A stretch of 49,803 nucleotides of DNA from Prevotella sp. (GTDB lineage Bacteria > Bacteroidota > Bacteroidia > Bacteroidales > Bacteroidaceae): contig JAFVEE010000152.1 in NCBI GenBank assembly GCA_017478085.1, forward strand, positions 1-49,803. The letters run 5' to 3'. Below, one piece after another: positions 39,016-48,863 of the stretch; the first letter of the stretch is position 1, and every line of letters begins with the position of its first letter. Made by a program: the position numbers and the translations under genes. Below the pieces are notes generated by a model that was not told where the DNA came from, did no database searches, and worked only from the letters and a program-made list of their open reading frames with translations.

Positions 39016-42000
39016 ATGGAAATTAAATGTAAATCTTATCTCTTGGGGCTGCTGGCATTGCTATGTCTGCTGCCCAGTGTGGCTTTCGCCCAAAGCATCA
39101 GGGTGGAAGGCCAGGTGAAAGATGAGACAGGCGAACCCATGATCGGTGTCTCCGTGATGGTGGTAGGCAGCGGTACTGGCGTTACGACCGATCTCGACGG
39201 TAAGTTCGCGTTGCCCTCTGTCTCGCAGAAAGCTACGCTCGAGTTCTCTTATATTGGCTACGTGACCCAGCGACTGGCTGCCAGCAAGAAGATGACCGTA
39301 AGCATGCACCCCGACCTGCAGAGTCTGGAGGAAGTGGTGGTCATTGCCTATGGACAGCAGAAGAAGGTGACCATCACCGGTGCCGTGGCTGCCGTGGGCG
39401 GTGACGAACTGCTGAAGGCGCCTGTGGCCAGCGTGGCCAACGCCCTGCAAGGCAAGCTGCCCGGCATGTCGGTGGTGCAGCCCTCGGGTATGCCCGGTGC
39501 CGATGAGCCCGTGATTCGCGTGCGTGGTACTGGTTCGCTGAACAGCGCCGAGCCCCTGGTGCTCGTCGACGGTGTGGAGCGCCCCTTCGGACAGCTCGAC
39601 CCCAACGAGATTGCCGACATCTCGATACTGAAGGACGCCTCGGCCACAGCTGTGTTCGGTGTGCGTGGTGCCAACGGTGTCATCCTGGTGACCACCAAGC
39701 GCGGTGCGCCGGGCAAGGCCTCGGTGACCGTGTCGGCCAGTGCTGCCGTACAGCAGATCTCGAAATTCGTGGAGTTTGCCGACTCGTACACCTACGGCAA
39801 GATGTGGAACTACACGGCCATCACCGACGCCCTGCCCATGAGCCAGTGGCCCGGCACGGCCAACATTACCGACTACTCGCCCTACACCGACACTGGCATA
39901 CGCTTCAGCCAGGCCGTGATGGAGCACTTCCGTACTGGCGATATGCCCGTGACGTTCCCCAACACCGACTGGATAGACTATATGATGAAGGACGCCGCAT
40001 GGCAGGAGCAGGTCAACGTGAACGTGACCGGCGGCACCGAGAAGATGAGATACTTCGTGTCGGCAGGCTTCCTGAACCAGAACTCGCTCTTCGAGACCTT
40101 CTCGAACAACGACGATGAGACCTTCAAGTACAAGCGCTTCAACTATCGTGCCAATCTGGACATCGACGTGTCGAAGTACAGCCAGCTGTCGCTCACGCTG
40201 GGTGGCCGCGTGCAGAACCGCACCACGATGGGTGGCGGCGAGGGTTTCATCTTCCGCTATCTGCAGGGGGCAACGCCCTACGCCGGTATTGGCGTGGACG
40301 ACCAGGGTCGCCACATCATTGCCGACAACAACATCGTGGGACCCTACGACCGCGACGCCCTGTCGAACTACTACGACCTGGGCTATGTGAACGAGAGCAC
40401 CAACGTGCTGAACCTGGACTTGCAGTACAAGCTGGACATGAGCTTCCTGACACCGGGTCTCGACTTCAAGATCAAGGGTTCGTACAACACCGACTATACG
40501 GCACAGAAGAACCGCCAGAACGGATTTGGCACGGGCGTGACCTACGTGGCAACGCTCGTCGACGGGCAGGAGGTGCTGCGCAAGGAGAACATTACATGGC
40601 CTATTCCCTACGGCGAGAGCAAATGGGGCAACCGCAACTGGTATGCCGAGGCCAGCTTCAACTACGCCCGCAAGTTCGGCAAGCACAACGTGGGCGCACT
40701 GCTGCTCTACAACCAGAGCAAGACTTACTATCCCTGGGACTCGGACAACAGCCTGTACATCTCGATTCCCAAGGGCTATGTAGGACTGGTGGGCCGCGTA
40801 ACCTACGACTACGACACGCGCTATATGCTCGACTTCAACATTGGCTACAACGGTTCTGAGAACTTTGCCGAGGGCAAGCGCTACGGCACCTTCCCCTCGT
40901 TCTCGGTGGGCTGGATTCCCTCGAACGAGAAGTTCTGGGAGCCCATCAAGGACTACGTGGGCTACCTGAAGCTGCGCGGATCGTGGGGTAAGGTGGGTAA
41001 CGACAACACCAACGGTGCACGCTTCCTCTACCTGCCCGGTGCATGGCAGTTCTACACTGGCTCTATGACTGGCAACCCGCAGGACCGTGGTGCCAACTTC
41101 GGCACGAGCGGCAACTGGCTGCAGGCCGTGAAGGAGCTGACCGCCGGCAACCCGAACGTGACATGGGAAACGGCCTCGAAGATCAACGTGGGTCTGGATG
41201 CCGCCTTCCTGAAAGACCGCCTCACGGTGAATGTAGACCTGTTCTGGGAAGACCGCAAGGACATTCTCGTGTCGAACGCATCGCTGCTGCCTGCCGTGAC
41301 CAGCCTGCCCGCCAGCTACGTGAACGAGGGCCGGGTGAAGAATCACGGCTACGAGCTCACCTTGAAGTGGGCCGACAAGATTGGCGACCTGCGCTACAGC
41401 ATCAGCCCCAGCATTGCCTTTGCCCGCAACGAGGTGAAGGAGATGCTCGAGGTGCCGCCTATGTATGACTATCTGAGGCACACCGGCCTGTCCGTGGGAC
41501 AGCGCTTCGGCTACGACCTCTTCGAGTTCTATCAGGAAGGAACCGAGCAGCGCTATCAGGAGCAGTTCGGCGTGCCCATGCCCGACCAGGTGGTCGAGCT
41601 GAAGTATGGCGACGCCGTCTACGTCGACCTGAATGGCGATGGCATCATCGACCAGAACGACCAGAAGCCCCTGGGCTATACCGACAACCCCGAGATTACA
41701 TGGTCTATCAACGCCAGCCTGAACTGGAAGGGGCTGGACTTCTCGATGCTCTGGGTGGGTGCCGACAACACCAGCCGCGCACTGAACGGATACTTCCGCG
41801 ACCAGTTCGGCTCGACCAACACCTCGGCACTGGCACAATGGGTGGCCGACAACTCCTGGACCGAGGACAACCCCGGAGCCATTCTGCCCCGTATCTCGTT
41901 CACCAACCGCGTTCACAACAACCGCGACTCGCGGGCCTGGGTCATCGACTCCAAGTATGTACGCCTGAAGAACCTGGAGATTGGCTACACCTTCAACAAG

Positions 42001-42174
42001 CCCAAGTTCCTGCCGCTGCTGAACTACGTGCGCTTCTATGCTTCTGGCCAGAACCTGCTGACGTTTGCCGACTTCAAGGGCAACGACCCCGAGGCTCCCG
42101 GCACAGGTCTTGACTACGGCGTGCGCTACCCTATGACGCGTGTGTATAACTTTGGTCTGCAAGTAAACTTCTGA
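39016..42174 (+). CDS. SusC-like TonB-dependent glycan transporter (2)
   Basis: A 1052-residue outer-membrane protein: signal peptide ending near VAFAQ, carboxypeptidase-regulatory-like domain (about 29-100, IRVEGQVKDETGEPMIGVSV), TonB-box-like EEVVVIAYG, plug with VIRVRGTGSLNSAEPLVLVDG and FGVRGANGVILVTTKRG, then a full barrel ending LQVNF. It is paired with the SusD at 42234. The substrate is not identified; adjacency suggests another mannan or hemicellulose fragment, perhaps of different size or decoration. Confidence 0.95.
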   Translation: MEIKCKSYLLGLLALLCLLPSVAFAQSIRVEGQVKDETGEPMIGVSVMVVGSGTGVTTDLDGKFALPSVSQKATLEFSYIGYVTQRLAASKKMTVSMHPDLQSLEEVVVIAYGQQKKVTITGAVAAVGGDELLKAPVASVANALQGKLPGMSVVQPSGMPGADEPVIRVRGTGSLNSAEPLVLVDGVERPFGQLDPNEIADISILKDASATAVFGVRGANGVILVTTKRGAPGKASVTVSASAAVQQISKFVEFADSYTYGKMWNYTAITDALPMSQWPGTANITDYSPYTDTGIRFSQAVMEHFRTGDMPVTFPNTDWIDYMMKDAAWQEQVNVNVTGGTEKMRYFVSAGFLNQNSLFETFSNNDDETFKYKRFNYRANLDIDVSKYSQLSLTLGGRVQNRTTMGGGEGFIFRYLQGATPYAGIGVDDQGRHIIADNNIVGPYDRDALSNYYDLGYVNESTNVLNLDLQYKLDMSFLTPGLDFKIKGSYNTDYTAQKNRQNGFGTGVTYVATLVDGQEVLRKENITWPIPYGESKWGNRNWYAEASFNYARKFGKHNVGALLLYNQSKTYYPWDSDNSLYISIPKGYVGLVGRVTYDYDTRYMLDFNIGYNGSENFAEGKRYGTFPSFSVGWIPSNEKFWEPIKDYVGYLKLRGSWGKVGNDNTNGARFLYLPGAWQFYTGSMTGNPQDRGANFGTSGNWLQAVKELTAGNPNVTWETASKINVGLDAAFLKDRLTVNVDLFWEDRKDILVSNASLLPAVTSLPASYVNEGRVKNHGYELTLKWADKIGDLRYSISPSIAFARNEVKEMLEVPPMYDYLRHTGLSVGQRFGYDLFEFYQEGTEQRYQEQFGVPMPDQVVELKYGDAVYVDLNGDGIIDQNDQKPLGYTDNPEITWSINASLNWKGLDFSMLWVGADNTSRALNGYFRDQFGSTNTSALAQWVADNSWTEDNPGAILPRISFTNRVHNNRDSRAWVIDSKYVRLKNLEIGYTFNKPKFLPLLNYVRFYASGQNLLTFADFKGNDPEAPGTGLDYGVRYPMTRVYNFGLQVNF

Positions 42175-42176
42175 TC

Positions 42177-42204
42177 AAGGGAAAAGGGAAAAGTGAATAG
42201 TGAA
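42177..42204. repeat. Four heptad repeats before the second SusD gene
   Basis: AAGGGAA, AAGGGAA, AAGTGAA, TAGTGAA: period 7, starting two bases after the SusC stop codon and ending 29 bp before the SusD start. Confidence 0.6.
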
Positions 42205-42233
42205 CAATTTGCTACCGCTATAAATTGAAGATT

Positions 42234-44264
42234 ATGAAAAAGTTATTAAATTACATACTGGCTTTGGGGATGTCGACAGGCATCTTCACGGCATGTGTCG
42301 ACGATTTCAATGTGGGTAATGCCTTCCTTGAGAAAGCGCCTGGTGTCGACGTGAATATCGACACGGTGTTCTCCAAGGCCGAATATACCCGCAACTTCCT
42401 GTGGAGTGCCTACGGACAGCTGTACTGCACCTACACCTCGGGAAACATGATGAACGGAGCGCCCATTGACGTGCTTTCAGACTCCTATCACTGTTACGTA
42501 GGCTGGGGCGGCCCCAAGCAGAGCTACTACCCTGGCGGCCTGACCGAGGATGCCCAGGACACGGAGAACGGTAACTATCAAGGCAAGTTCTCCTACTCTA
42601 CGATAACGGGTGGCCTGACCAGCGATGCCGGTGGCCGCGTGTCAATCTATGAAACCGTGCGCAAGTGCTGGCAGATTATCGAGAACATTGACCGCGTGCC
42701 CGATATGGACGATGCAGAGAAGAGCCGTCTGCGTGGCGAGGCCTACACCATCATGGCCAGCCGCTACTACGATGCCTTCCGCAACTTCGGTGGCCTGTGC
42801 CTCGTAAAGAAGGCATACCCCGTGGGCGAAGACTTCACCGATGGCCGCTCTACTGCCTGGCAGACCGTCGAGTTCATCGACTCGCTCATCCAGTGCGCCA
42901 TCGACGAGCCCGGCTACATCTGGAATGTGCCCAACGCCGACATTGGCCAGTGGTCTGGCCGACTGACCCGTGCCTCGGCCCGCGCCCTGCGCGCCAAGGT
43001 GTGGATGTTTGCCGCCTCGCCGCTCTTCAACAACGATGCGCCTTACCTGACCTACGACAAGAGGCCCACTGGCCTGGAGAACGAGGAGCATATCTGGTTC
43101 GGCAAGAAAGACCCCTCGCTATGGAACCGCTGCCTGCAGTATTGCAACGACTTCTTCGATGACAATGCCGCCAATGGCGACTACTACCAGCTGGTGCAGC
43201 CCGAGACCCAGGACGAGGGCGGCTACCGTATGGCCTACCGCCGTGCCTACCGCTATCGCAACAACGAGTCGCGCCACGAGAAGATATTCGATGTTCACCC
43301 CACGCAGTACCTGAGCGACGAGGTGGTGAATGGCTCGCGAGTGAACCACTGGGGCTGGGGCTGGGCAGGCTTCGCCATCGACTGCTATCGTCAGGGCGGT
43401 GCCACTCCCACCAACGAGCTAATGGAGTGCTTCGGCATGCAGGACGGCCGCAACTTCCCCTATGCCAACATCTACGGTGCAGGCAATAACCCCACGGGCA
43501 TCGACATGTTTGCCGACCGCGACCCCCGTCTGTACGAGACGATGGTGGTGCCCCGCTCGTCGTTCCCCTCGGCTGTAGTGGGCGACTATGCCGGCTTCAC
43601 CTACATTGACACCTGGTATCACGGTGCCATGACCACAGCCGCCGACCAGTTCGGCAGCGAGGGCAACGACGATGTGGCATCGGGCTACAGAAAGTTCAAG
43701 TGGATGCTCGACTACACAAACGACAAGATGAACGATGAGTACATAGGCTGTGCCTACATTCGCCTGGCCGAGATGTACCTCATCCGTGCCGAGGCCAAGG
43801 CCGAGACAGGCGACCTGACGGGTGCCCTGAACGACCTGCACGTGGTGCGCAGCCGAGTGGGCCTGGGCCGCATCGAGGCGATGAACCCCGAACTGAACCT
43901 GACCACCAACAAGGACAACCTGATCAACGAGATTCTGCGTGAGCGCAACTGCGAGATTGGTGCCGAGTGTGGCGACCGCCTCTACGACATGGTGCGCCGC
44001 ATGCGCCAGGATCTCTTCACCAAGCCGCTTCATGAGATCGTGATTTACCGTCTGGACGATGCAGGCAACCGTATGACCGGCGACAAGACCAACTGGGATC
44101 CCAGCACGCCCTGGCCCAAGTTCGAGTACGAGAAGCCCCAGATTGTGAACGGTGCCCGCCGCTGGTGGGATCCCGGCTACTGGACCAACAAGTGGTATCT
44201 TGACCCCGTCTCTCGCATCGAGATTCAGAAGGGCTACGGACTTACACAGAATCCTGGATGGTAA
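42234..44264 (+). CDS. SusD/RagB-like lipoprotein (2)
   Basis: A 676-residue lipoprotein (lipobox FTAC, C21) starting at the ATG at 42234; a TTG 9 bp upstream in frame is less likely. It has the SusD features: RIYETV-like helices, FAASPLFN, the AEMYLIRAEAKAETGD TPR-type helix and a C-terminal NPGW. It is longer than the other two SusD proteins here. It partners SusC 2. Confidence 0.93.
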   Translation: MKKLLNYILALGMSTGIFTACVDDFNVGNAFLEKAPGVDVNIDTVFSKAEYTRNFLWSAYGQLYCTYTSGNMMNGAPIDVLSDSYHCYVGWGGPKQSYYPGGLTEDAQDTENGNYQGKFSYSTITGGLTSDAGGRVSIYETVRKCWQIIENIDRVPDMDDAEKSRLRGEAYTIMASRYYDAFRNFGGLCLVKKAYPVGEDFTDGRSTAWQTVEFIDSLIQCAIDEPGYIWNVPNADIGQWSGRLTRASARALRAKVWMFAASPLFNNDAPYLTYDKRPTGLENEEHIWFGKKDPSLWNRCLQYCNDFFDDNAANGDYYQLVQPETQDEGGYRMAYRRAYRYRNNESRHEKIFDVHPTQYLSDEVVNGSRVNHWGWGWAGFAIDCYRQGGATPTNELMECFGMQDGRNFPYANIYGAGNNPTGIDMFADRDPRLYETMVVPRSSFPSAVVGDYAGFTYIDTWYHGAMTTAADQFGSEGNDDVASGYRKFKWMLDYTNDKMNDEYIGCAYIRLAEMYLIRAEAKAETGDLTGALNDLHVVRSRVGLGRIEAMNPELNLTTNKDNLINEILRERNCEIGAECGDRLYDMVRRMRQDLFTKPLHEIVIYRLDDAGNRMTGDKTNWDPSTPWPKFEYEKPQIVNGARRWWDPGYWTNKWYLDPVSRIEIQKGYGLTQNPGW

Positions 44265-44273
44265 TTCATTGCA

Positions 44274-44301
44274 CATTGAATATTGAACATTGAATATTGA
44301 A
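44274..44301. repeat. Two perfect 14-bp repeats (four heptads) before the third SusC gene
   Basis: CATTGAATATTGAA occurs twice in direct succession (44274-44287, 44288-44301), which is four YATTGAA heptads. It ends 4 bp before the ATG at 44306. Confidence 0.75.
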
Positions 44302-44305
44302 GATT

Positions 44306-47089
44306 ATGAAAATAAGAAACTTATTTATATATTCCCTGGTGGGACTCTGCGGTGCGCCAATGGCGGTTAGTGCCCAGGTGACGCTGAGCGACAAGGCGTC
44401 GCAGAAGGTAGACTTAGGCTATGGTGTTGAACAGTCAGAATTTCTCACTACAGCGGCAGCAACAACCATCACTGCCGAGGAGCTTCGCCGCACCTCGGCC
44501 ATCAGCCTGGCCGATGCTCTCTATGGCAAGCTGCTGGGCCTGAACGCCTTCCAGAACACTGGCTTCAAGGGCGAGGAAGGCCGTGGCGCATCGTTTAACA
44601 TTCGTGGCGTGCAGACCACTGGCGAGAAAGACATCCTGATTCTTGTAGACGGTGTGGAGCGCCCCATCGACCGCCTCTCTGTCGAGGAGGTAGAGAGCGT
44701 CACCGTGCTGAAGGATGCCGCCGCCGTGGCCCTCTACGGCCATGAGGCCGTGAACGGCGTACTGCTGGTGAAGACCAAGCACGGCACGAAGGACGAGAAG
44801 TTCCACTTCAAGGTGGGAGCCTCCCACAAGTTCCAGTTCGACCCTGAGACGGCCGACATGGTGAGCGCCTACGACTATGCCAACGCGCTGAACCGTGCCC
44901 GCCTGAACGACGGTGCCACCCCCGCCTATACCGATGCCGAACTGCAGAAGTTCCTGGATGGCAGCGACCCGCTGGTTTATCCCAACGTGAACTGGAAGGA
45001 CGAGGTGTTCAAGAAGACCGCCCACGAGTCGAACGCCTATCTCTCGTTCTTCGGCGGCAGCGACAAGGTGCAGTACTACGCACAGCTCGACTATACCGAT
45101 GCACGCGGACTCTACAAGAACCCCGACCAGGGCGACTGGAACTCGCAGCTCAAGTATTCGAAGGCCAACATTCGTGCCAACGTAGACTTCGAGGTGAGCA
45201 AGACCACCCGGGTGAGCGCCAACATCCTGGGCATTCTGATGGAGACCAACGGCGTGCCCAACGTGAACTCGAACGATGCCTGGTGGCATCTGTACAAGGT
45301 GCCTGCACTGGCCTTCCCCGTGAGGACGGCTGGAGGCGTGTGGGGCGGCAGCCAGACCTACGGCGACTTCAACCTCCTGGCCAAGTCGCAGGGCACGGGC
45401 TTCATGAAGACCCACCAGCGCCAGATATGGGCCAACATGACCCTGGAACAAGACCTCGACGTCATCGCTGAGGGTCTGAAGTTCTACGTGGGTGCCTCCT
45501 ACGACAACTCGTCGAACACCATCGAGACCCGCTCCAAGGGCTACCAGTACGGCTGGAACTACTACGATGCCACCGGTGCCCTGCAGGAAACGGTGATGGG
45601 TACCGTTGAGGACAAGCTGATATTCAACGACTGGGTCGACACGCAGTGGCGCATCGCCACCTTCAATGCCGGATTCAAGTACGGCGTGCAGCTGAACAAT
45701 GGCGACAACCTGGCCGCCAATGCCAACTACAACATGAAGAGCGAGATTCGCGACGGCCAGAGCAACACCTGGTACCGCGCCAACTGGCAGCTGGCCCTGC
45801 ACTACGACCACGCCAACCGCCTGATGGCCGACGTGGTGCTGGCAGCCAACGGCTCGAACCGCAGCTATCCCGCCAAGTGGGCCTTCTCGCCCACCGTGGG
45901 CCTGGGCTACATCTATGCCAACAACCCCGACGGCATCCTCAACTATGGCAAGGTGCGCCTTTCGGGCGGCATCCAGCACACCGACTACGTGCCGCAGGCC
46001 GGCCTCTGGCTGGCAGCCTGGAACGCCTCTCACGGCCAGTTCTGGTATGGCAACAACTTCCAGAGCACGTGGGGTGCCTTCCTCACTCAGTTCCCCACCG
46101 ATGACTTTGCCCAGGAGACCGCCTACAAGGCCAACTTGGGTACCGACCTGCGCATAGCCAACCAGCTCGACGTCACGCTCGACCTGTTCTATCAGCAGCG
46201 CCGCAACATTCTGGTCAGCGCCGCCTCGCTCAACTCCTCGGTGGTGGGCATCCAGTCATCCTACGACGATAAGGGCCGCGTGGCCAGCTACGGCCTGGAG
46301 CTGGGCCTGCGCTATGCCCGCACCTTCCAGAATGGGCTCAACCTGAATGCCGGTGCCTCGTTCTCCACGGTGAAGAGCGAGATCCTGGAGTGGATCGAGG
46401 CTCCCGCCTACCCCAACCTCTCGGTGGTCGACGGCCCTGCCGATGCCGAGCGTGGCCTCATAGCACTGGGCTTCTTCCAGGATCAGGCCGACATCGACAA
46501 CAGCCCCGTACAGCAGTTCGGCCAGGTGAAGGTAGGCGACATCAAGTATAAGGATGTCAACGGCGACAACGTCATCAACGAGAACGACTACGTGACCCAG
46601 GACTATGGCAACGCCTTCCCCGCCCTGAACTACGCCTTCAGCCTCGGTGCCGAGTACAAGGGCTTCGGCATCAACGCCACCTTCCAGGGCGCCAGCCACC
46701 AGGTGAAGAACCTGCGCTACGTCGACGGTGTGTGGGGAGCCCTCTCCGACAACCGCAACCTCTCTCAGGAATACTACGACAACTGCTTCGACGTGGCCGG
46801 AGCCGCAGCCACCTATCCCCGCCTGTCTACCGAGAACGTGGCCAACAACGCCCAGAACTCCACGACGTGGTACCGCAACATCAGCTGGCTGAAGCTGCGC
46901 GACTGCGAGCTCTACTACAAGCTGCCCGCCAAAGTCATCGAGCCTCTCAAGGTGTCGGGTGCCAGGGTGTTCGTCCAGGGCCAGAACCTTCTCAGCTTCG
47001 ACAATGTCGACACCATGGATGCCGAGAATCTCAACACCGGCTACCCCGTGTTGAAGAGTGTGAATATTGGTCTTTCTGTAGAATTCTAA
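44306..47089 (+). CDS. SusC-like TonB-dependent transporter (3), short form
   Basis: A 927-residue protein starting at the ATG at 44306. Signal peptide ends near AVSAQ. Unlike SusC 1 and 2 it lacks the carboxypeptidase-regulatory-like domain and goes almost directly into the plug (TTITAEELRRTSAISLADALYGKLLGL, FNIRGVQTTGEKDILILVDG, ALYGHEAVNGVLLVKTKHG); the usual YGARGANG is YGHEAVNG. No clear TonB box is seen. The barrel is complete, ending GLSVEF. It is paired with the SusD at 47106, so it is a second transporter in the same operon. Confidence 0.92.
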   Translation: MKIRNLFIYSLVGLCGAPMAVSAQVTLSDKASQKVDLGYGVEQSEFLTTAAATTITAEELRRTSAISLADALYGKLLGLNAFQNTGFKGEEGRGASFNIRGVQTTGEKDILILVDGVERPIDRLSVEEVESVTVLKDAAAVALYGHEAVNGVLLVKTKHGTKDEKFHFKVGASHKFQFDPETADMVSAYDYANALNRARLNDGATPAYTDAELQKFLDGSDPLVYPNVNWKDEVFKKTAHESNAYLSFFGGSDKVQYYAQLDYTDARGLYKNPDQGDWNSQLKYSKANIRANVDFEVSKTTRVSANILGILMETNGVPNVNSNDAWWHLYKVPALAFPVRTAGGVWGGSQTYGDFNLLAKSQGTGFMKTHQRQIWANMTLEQDLDVIAEGLKFYVGASYDNSSNTIETRSKGYQYGWNYYDATGALQETVMGTVEDKLIFNDWVDTQWRIATFNAGFKYGVQLNNGDNLAANANYNMKSEIRDGQSNTWYRANWQLALHYDHANRLMADVVLAANGSNRSYPAKWAFSPTVGLGYIYANNPDGILNYGKVRLSGGIQHTDYVPQAGLWLAAWNASHGQFWYGNNFQSTWGAFLTQFPTDDFAQETAYKANLGTDLRIANQLDVTLDLFYQQRRNILVSAASLNSSVVGIQSSYDDKGRVASYGLELGLRYARTFQNGLNLNAGASFSTVKSEILEWIEAPAYPNLSVVDGPADAERGLIALGFFQDQADIDNSPVQQFGQVKVGDIKYKDVNGDNVINENDYVTQDYGNAFPALNYAFSLGAEYKGFGINATFQGASHQVKNLRYVDGVWGALSDNRNLSQEYYDNCFDVAGAAATYPRLSTENVANNAQNSTTWYRNISWLKLRDCELYYKLPAKVIEPLKVSGARVFVQGQNLLSFDNVDTMDAENLNTGYPVLKSVNIGLSVEF

Positions 47090-47105
47090 ACAACGCATAA
47101 CAAGT

Positions 47106-48812
47106 ATGATGAGTACAAACATATTCCATAAGGTTGCGGTGAGACTCTGCTCTTGCCTTCTGCCCCTCACCACTTGCCTCTTTGTGGCCTGTGCCGACCT
47201 TGACTACACCGAAGAGTCAACCCGCGACGAGGAGTGGACCTACAACTATTTTGCCAACGGCATCAAGAACCTGGTGTTCGATGTCTATGCACAGGTGTAC
47301 AACGGCGAGTTCGACTCCAACAGCCCCTACTTCCTGGCCGGAGCCACCGACGAGGCCCAGTATGCCCTCGAGACGGGAGCCGTCAACAACTACGTGAACG
47401 GCGGCTGGAGCCCTGCCAACCCCTACTCCAACACCTGGACAAAGGCCTATACGGCCATTGCCGACGTGAACATGTACCTGGAGAAGATCGACCAGACCGA
47501 CATCTCCGACTGGCAGTACAACAGCGACTACAAGAACTGGGTGGCCCAGATGGAGCTCTTCCCCTACGAGCTGCGCTTCCTGCGTGCCTACTTCTACTTC
47601 GAGCTGTTCAAGACCTACGGCGACGTGCCCCTGGTCACGACTACGCTCACCAATAGCCAGGCCAACAACATCGAGCGCACCCCGGCCGACCAGATCGTGA
47701 AGTTCATCGTCGACGAGTGCGACGCCATTGCCCCCTACCTGCCCGTCAGCTACGGCACCGAGGTGGGTGCCGAGGTGGGCCGCGCCACGCGCATCGCCGT
47801 GTTTGCCCTCAAGGCCCGCACGCTGCTCTATGCCGCCTCGCCGCTCCACAACCCCACTGGCGACAAGGCCCGGTGGGCCCAGGCTGCCGAGGCCTGCAAG
47901 TACATACTCGACAATGCCGCCCTCTGGGGCCTGAAACTCAGCGAGTATGGCAAGCTGTGGGGCCACGATGCCTTCTTCAACACCGAGCTCATCTTCGGCC
48001 TGGGCCGTGGCGAGAGCAACTCCTTCGAGATGGCCAACTACCCCATCGGCGTAGAGAACGGCTCGTCGGGCAACTGCCCCAGCCAGAGCCTCATCGACCA
48101 GTATGAGTACCAGGCTGACGGCCAGACCTTCGGCCAGCGCCACCCCGGCGACGTAGACCTGAGCCTCGCCGACCCCTACGAGGGGCTCGACCCGCGCTTT
48201 GCCCTCACCGTGGTGAAGAACGGCGACGAGTGGCCCAGCAACGGTGCCCAGAAGAAGACCATCGAGACCTTTGCCGGTGGCTTCAACGCCGCCCCCAAGT
48301 ACGGTGCCACCCCCACGGGCTACTACCTCAGGAAGTATGTCGACGGCTCCTGCGTCACCACGGCCGACAACCAGACCACTCGCCGCCACACGTGGATCCT
48401 GTTCCGCCTGGGCGAATTCTATCTTGACTATGCCGAGGCCGTGTTCAATGCCACCGGCAGTGCCAACGATGCCACCTACGGCATGACTGCCAACGAGGCC
48501 GTCAACGTGCTGCGTGGTCGTGCCGACATACAGATGCCGCCCTTCACCGAGGATGGCGCCGACTGGGTGGCACGCTACGAGCGCGAGCGCCTGGTAGAGC
48601 TGGCCTTCGAGAACCACCGCTTCTGGGACGTGCGCCGCTGGAAGAAGGGAGCCCAGTACTTCCGCACCATCCAGGTGGCCACCATCAGCCCCAGCCTCGT
48701 GCTCACCCGCTCTACCGTTACCCGCCAGTGGGACGAGAAGTTCAACCTCTACCCCATTCCGCAGTCAGAGCTGCAGCAGAACCCCAACCTCACCCAGAAC
48801 CCCGGATGGTAA
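47106..48812 (+). CDS. SusD/RagB-like lipoprotein (3)
   Basis: A 568-residue lipoprotein (lipobox FVAC, C29) with SusD features: ELRFLRAYFYFELFKTYGDVPLV (about 157-179), ALKARTLLYAASPLHNP, RLGEFYLDYAEAV, the ERERLVELAFENHRFWDVRRWK segment and terminal NPGW. It partners SusC 3, 16 bp upstream. Confidence 0.94.
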   Translation: MMSTNIFHKVAVRLCSCLLPLTTCLFVACADLDYTEESTRDEEWTYNYFANGIKNLVFDVYAQVYNGEFDSNSPYFLAGATDEAQYALETGAVNNYVNGGWSPANPYSNTWTKAYTAIADVNMYLEKIDQTDISDWQYNSDYKNWVAQMELFPYELRFLRAYFYFELFKTYGDVPLVTTTLTNSQANNIERTPADQIVKFIVDECDAIAPYLPVSYGTEVGAEVGRATRIAVFALKARTLLYAASPLHNPTGDKARWAQAAEACKYILDNAALWGLKLSEYGKLWGHDAFFNTELIFGLGRGESNSFEMANYPIGVENGSSGNCPSQSLIDQYEYQADGQTFGQRHPGDVDLSLADPYEGLDPRFALTVVKNGDEWPSNGAQKKTIETFAGGFNAAPKYGATPTGYYLRKYVDGSCVTTADNQTTRRHTWILFRLGEFYLDYAEAVFNATGSANDATYGMTANEAVNVLRGRADIQMPPFTEDGADWVARYERERLVELAFENHRFWDVRRWKKGAQYFRTIQVATISPSLVLTRSTVTRQWDEKFNLYPIPQSELQQNPNLTQNPGW

Positions 48813-48820
48813 GGCTGAGT

Positions 48821-48862
48821 CAAGAATCAAGAGTTAAGAATTAATAGTTAAGAATTAAGAAC
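48821..48862. repeat. Six heptad repeats before the third IPT/TIG gene
   Basis: CAAGAAT, CAAGAGT, TAAGAAT, TAATAGT, TAAGAAT, TAAGAAC: exact period 7, ending one base before the ATG at 48864. Confidence 0.75.
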
Positions 48863-48863
48863 T

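Noticed and set aside
38896-39020. SusC 2 broken by a frameshift with its true start at 38896
   Set aside because: The region between 38979 and 39015 does not continue a SusC-like frame, and the protein from 39016 has a complete signal peptide of its own.
39061-42162. A 1033-codon open frame on the minus strand opposite SusC 2
   Set aside because: Same shadow effect; no recognisable domain and no promoter or plausible start context.
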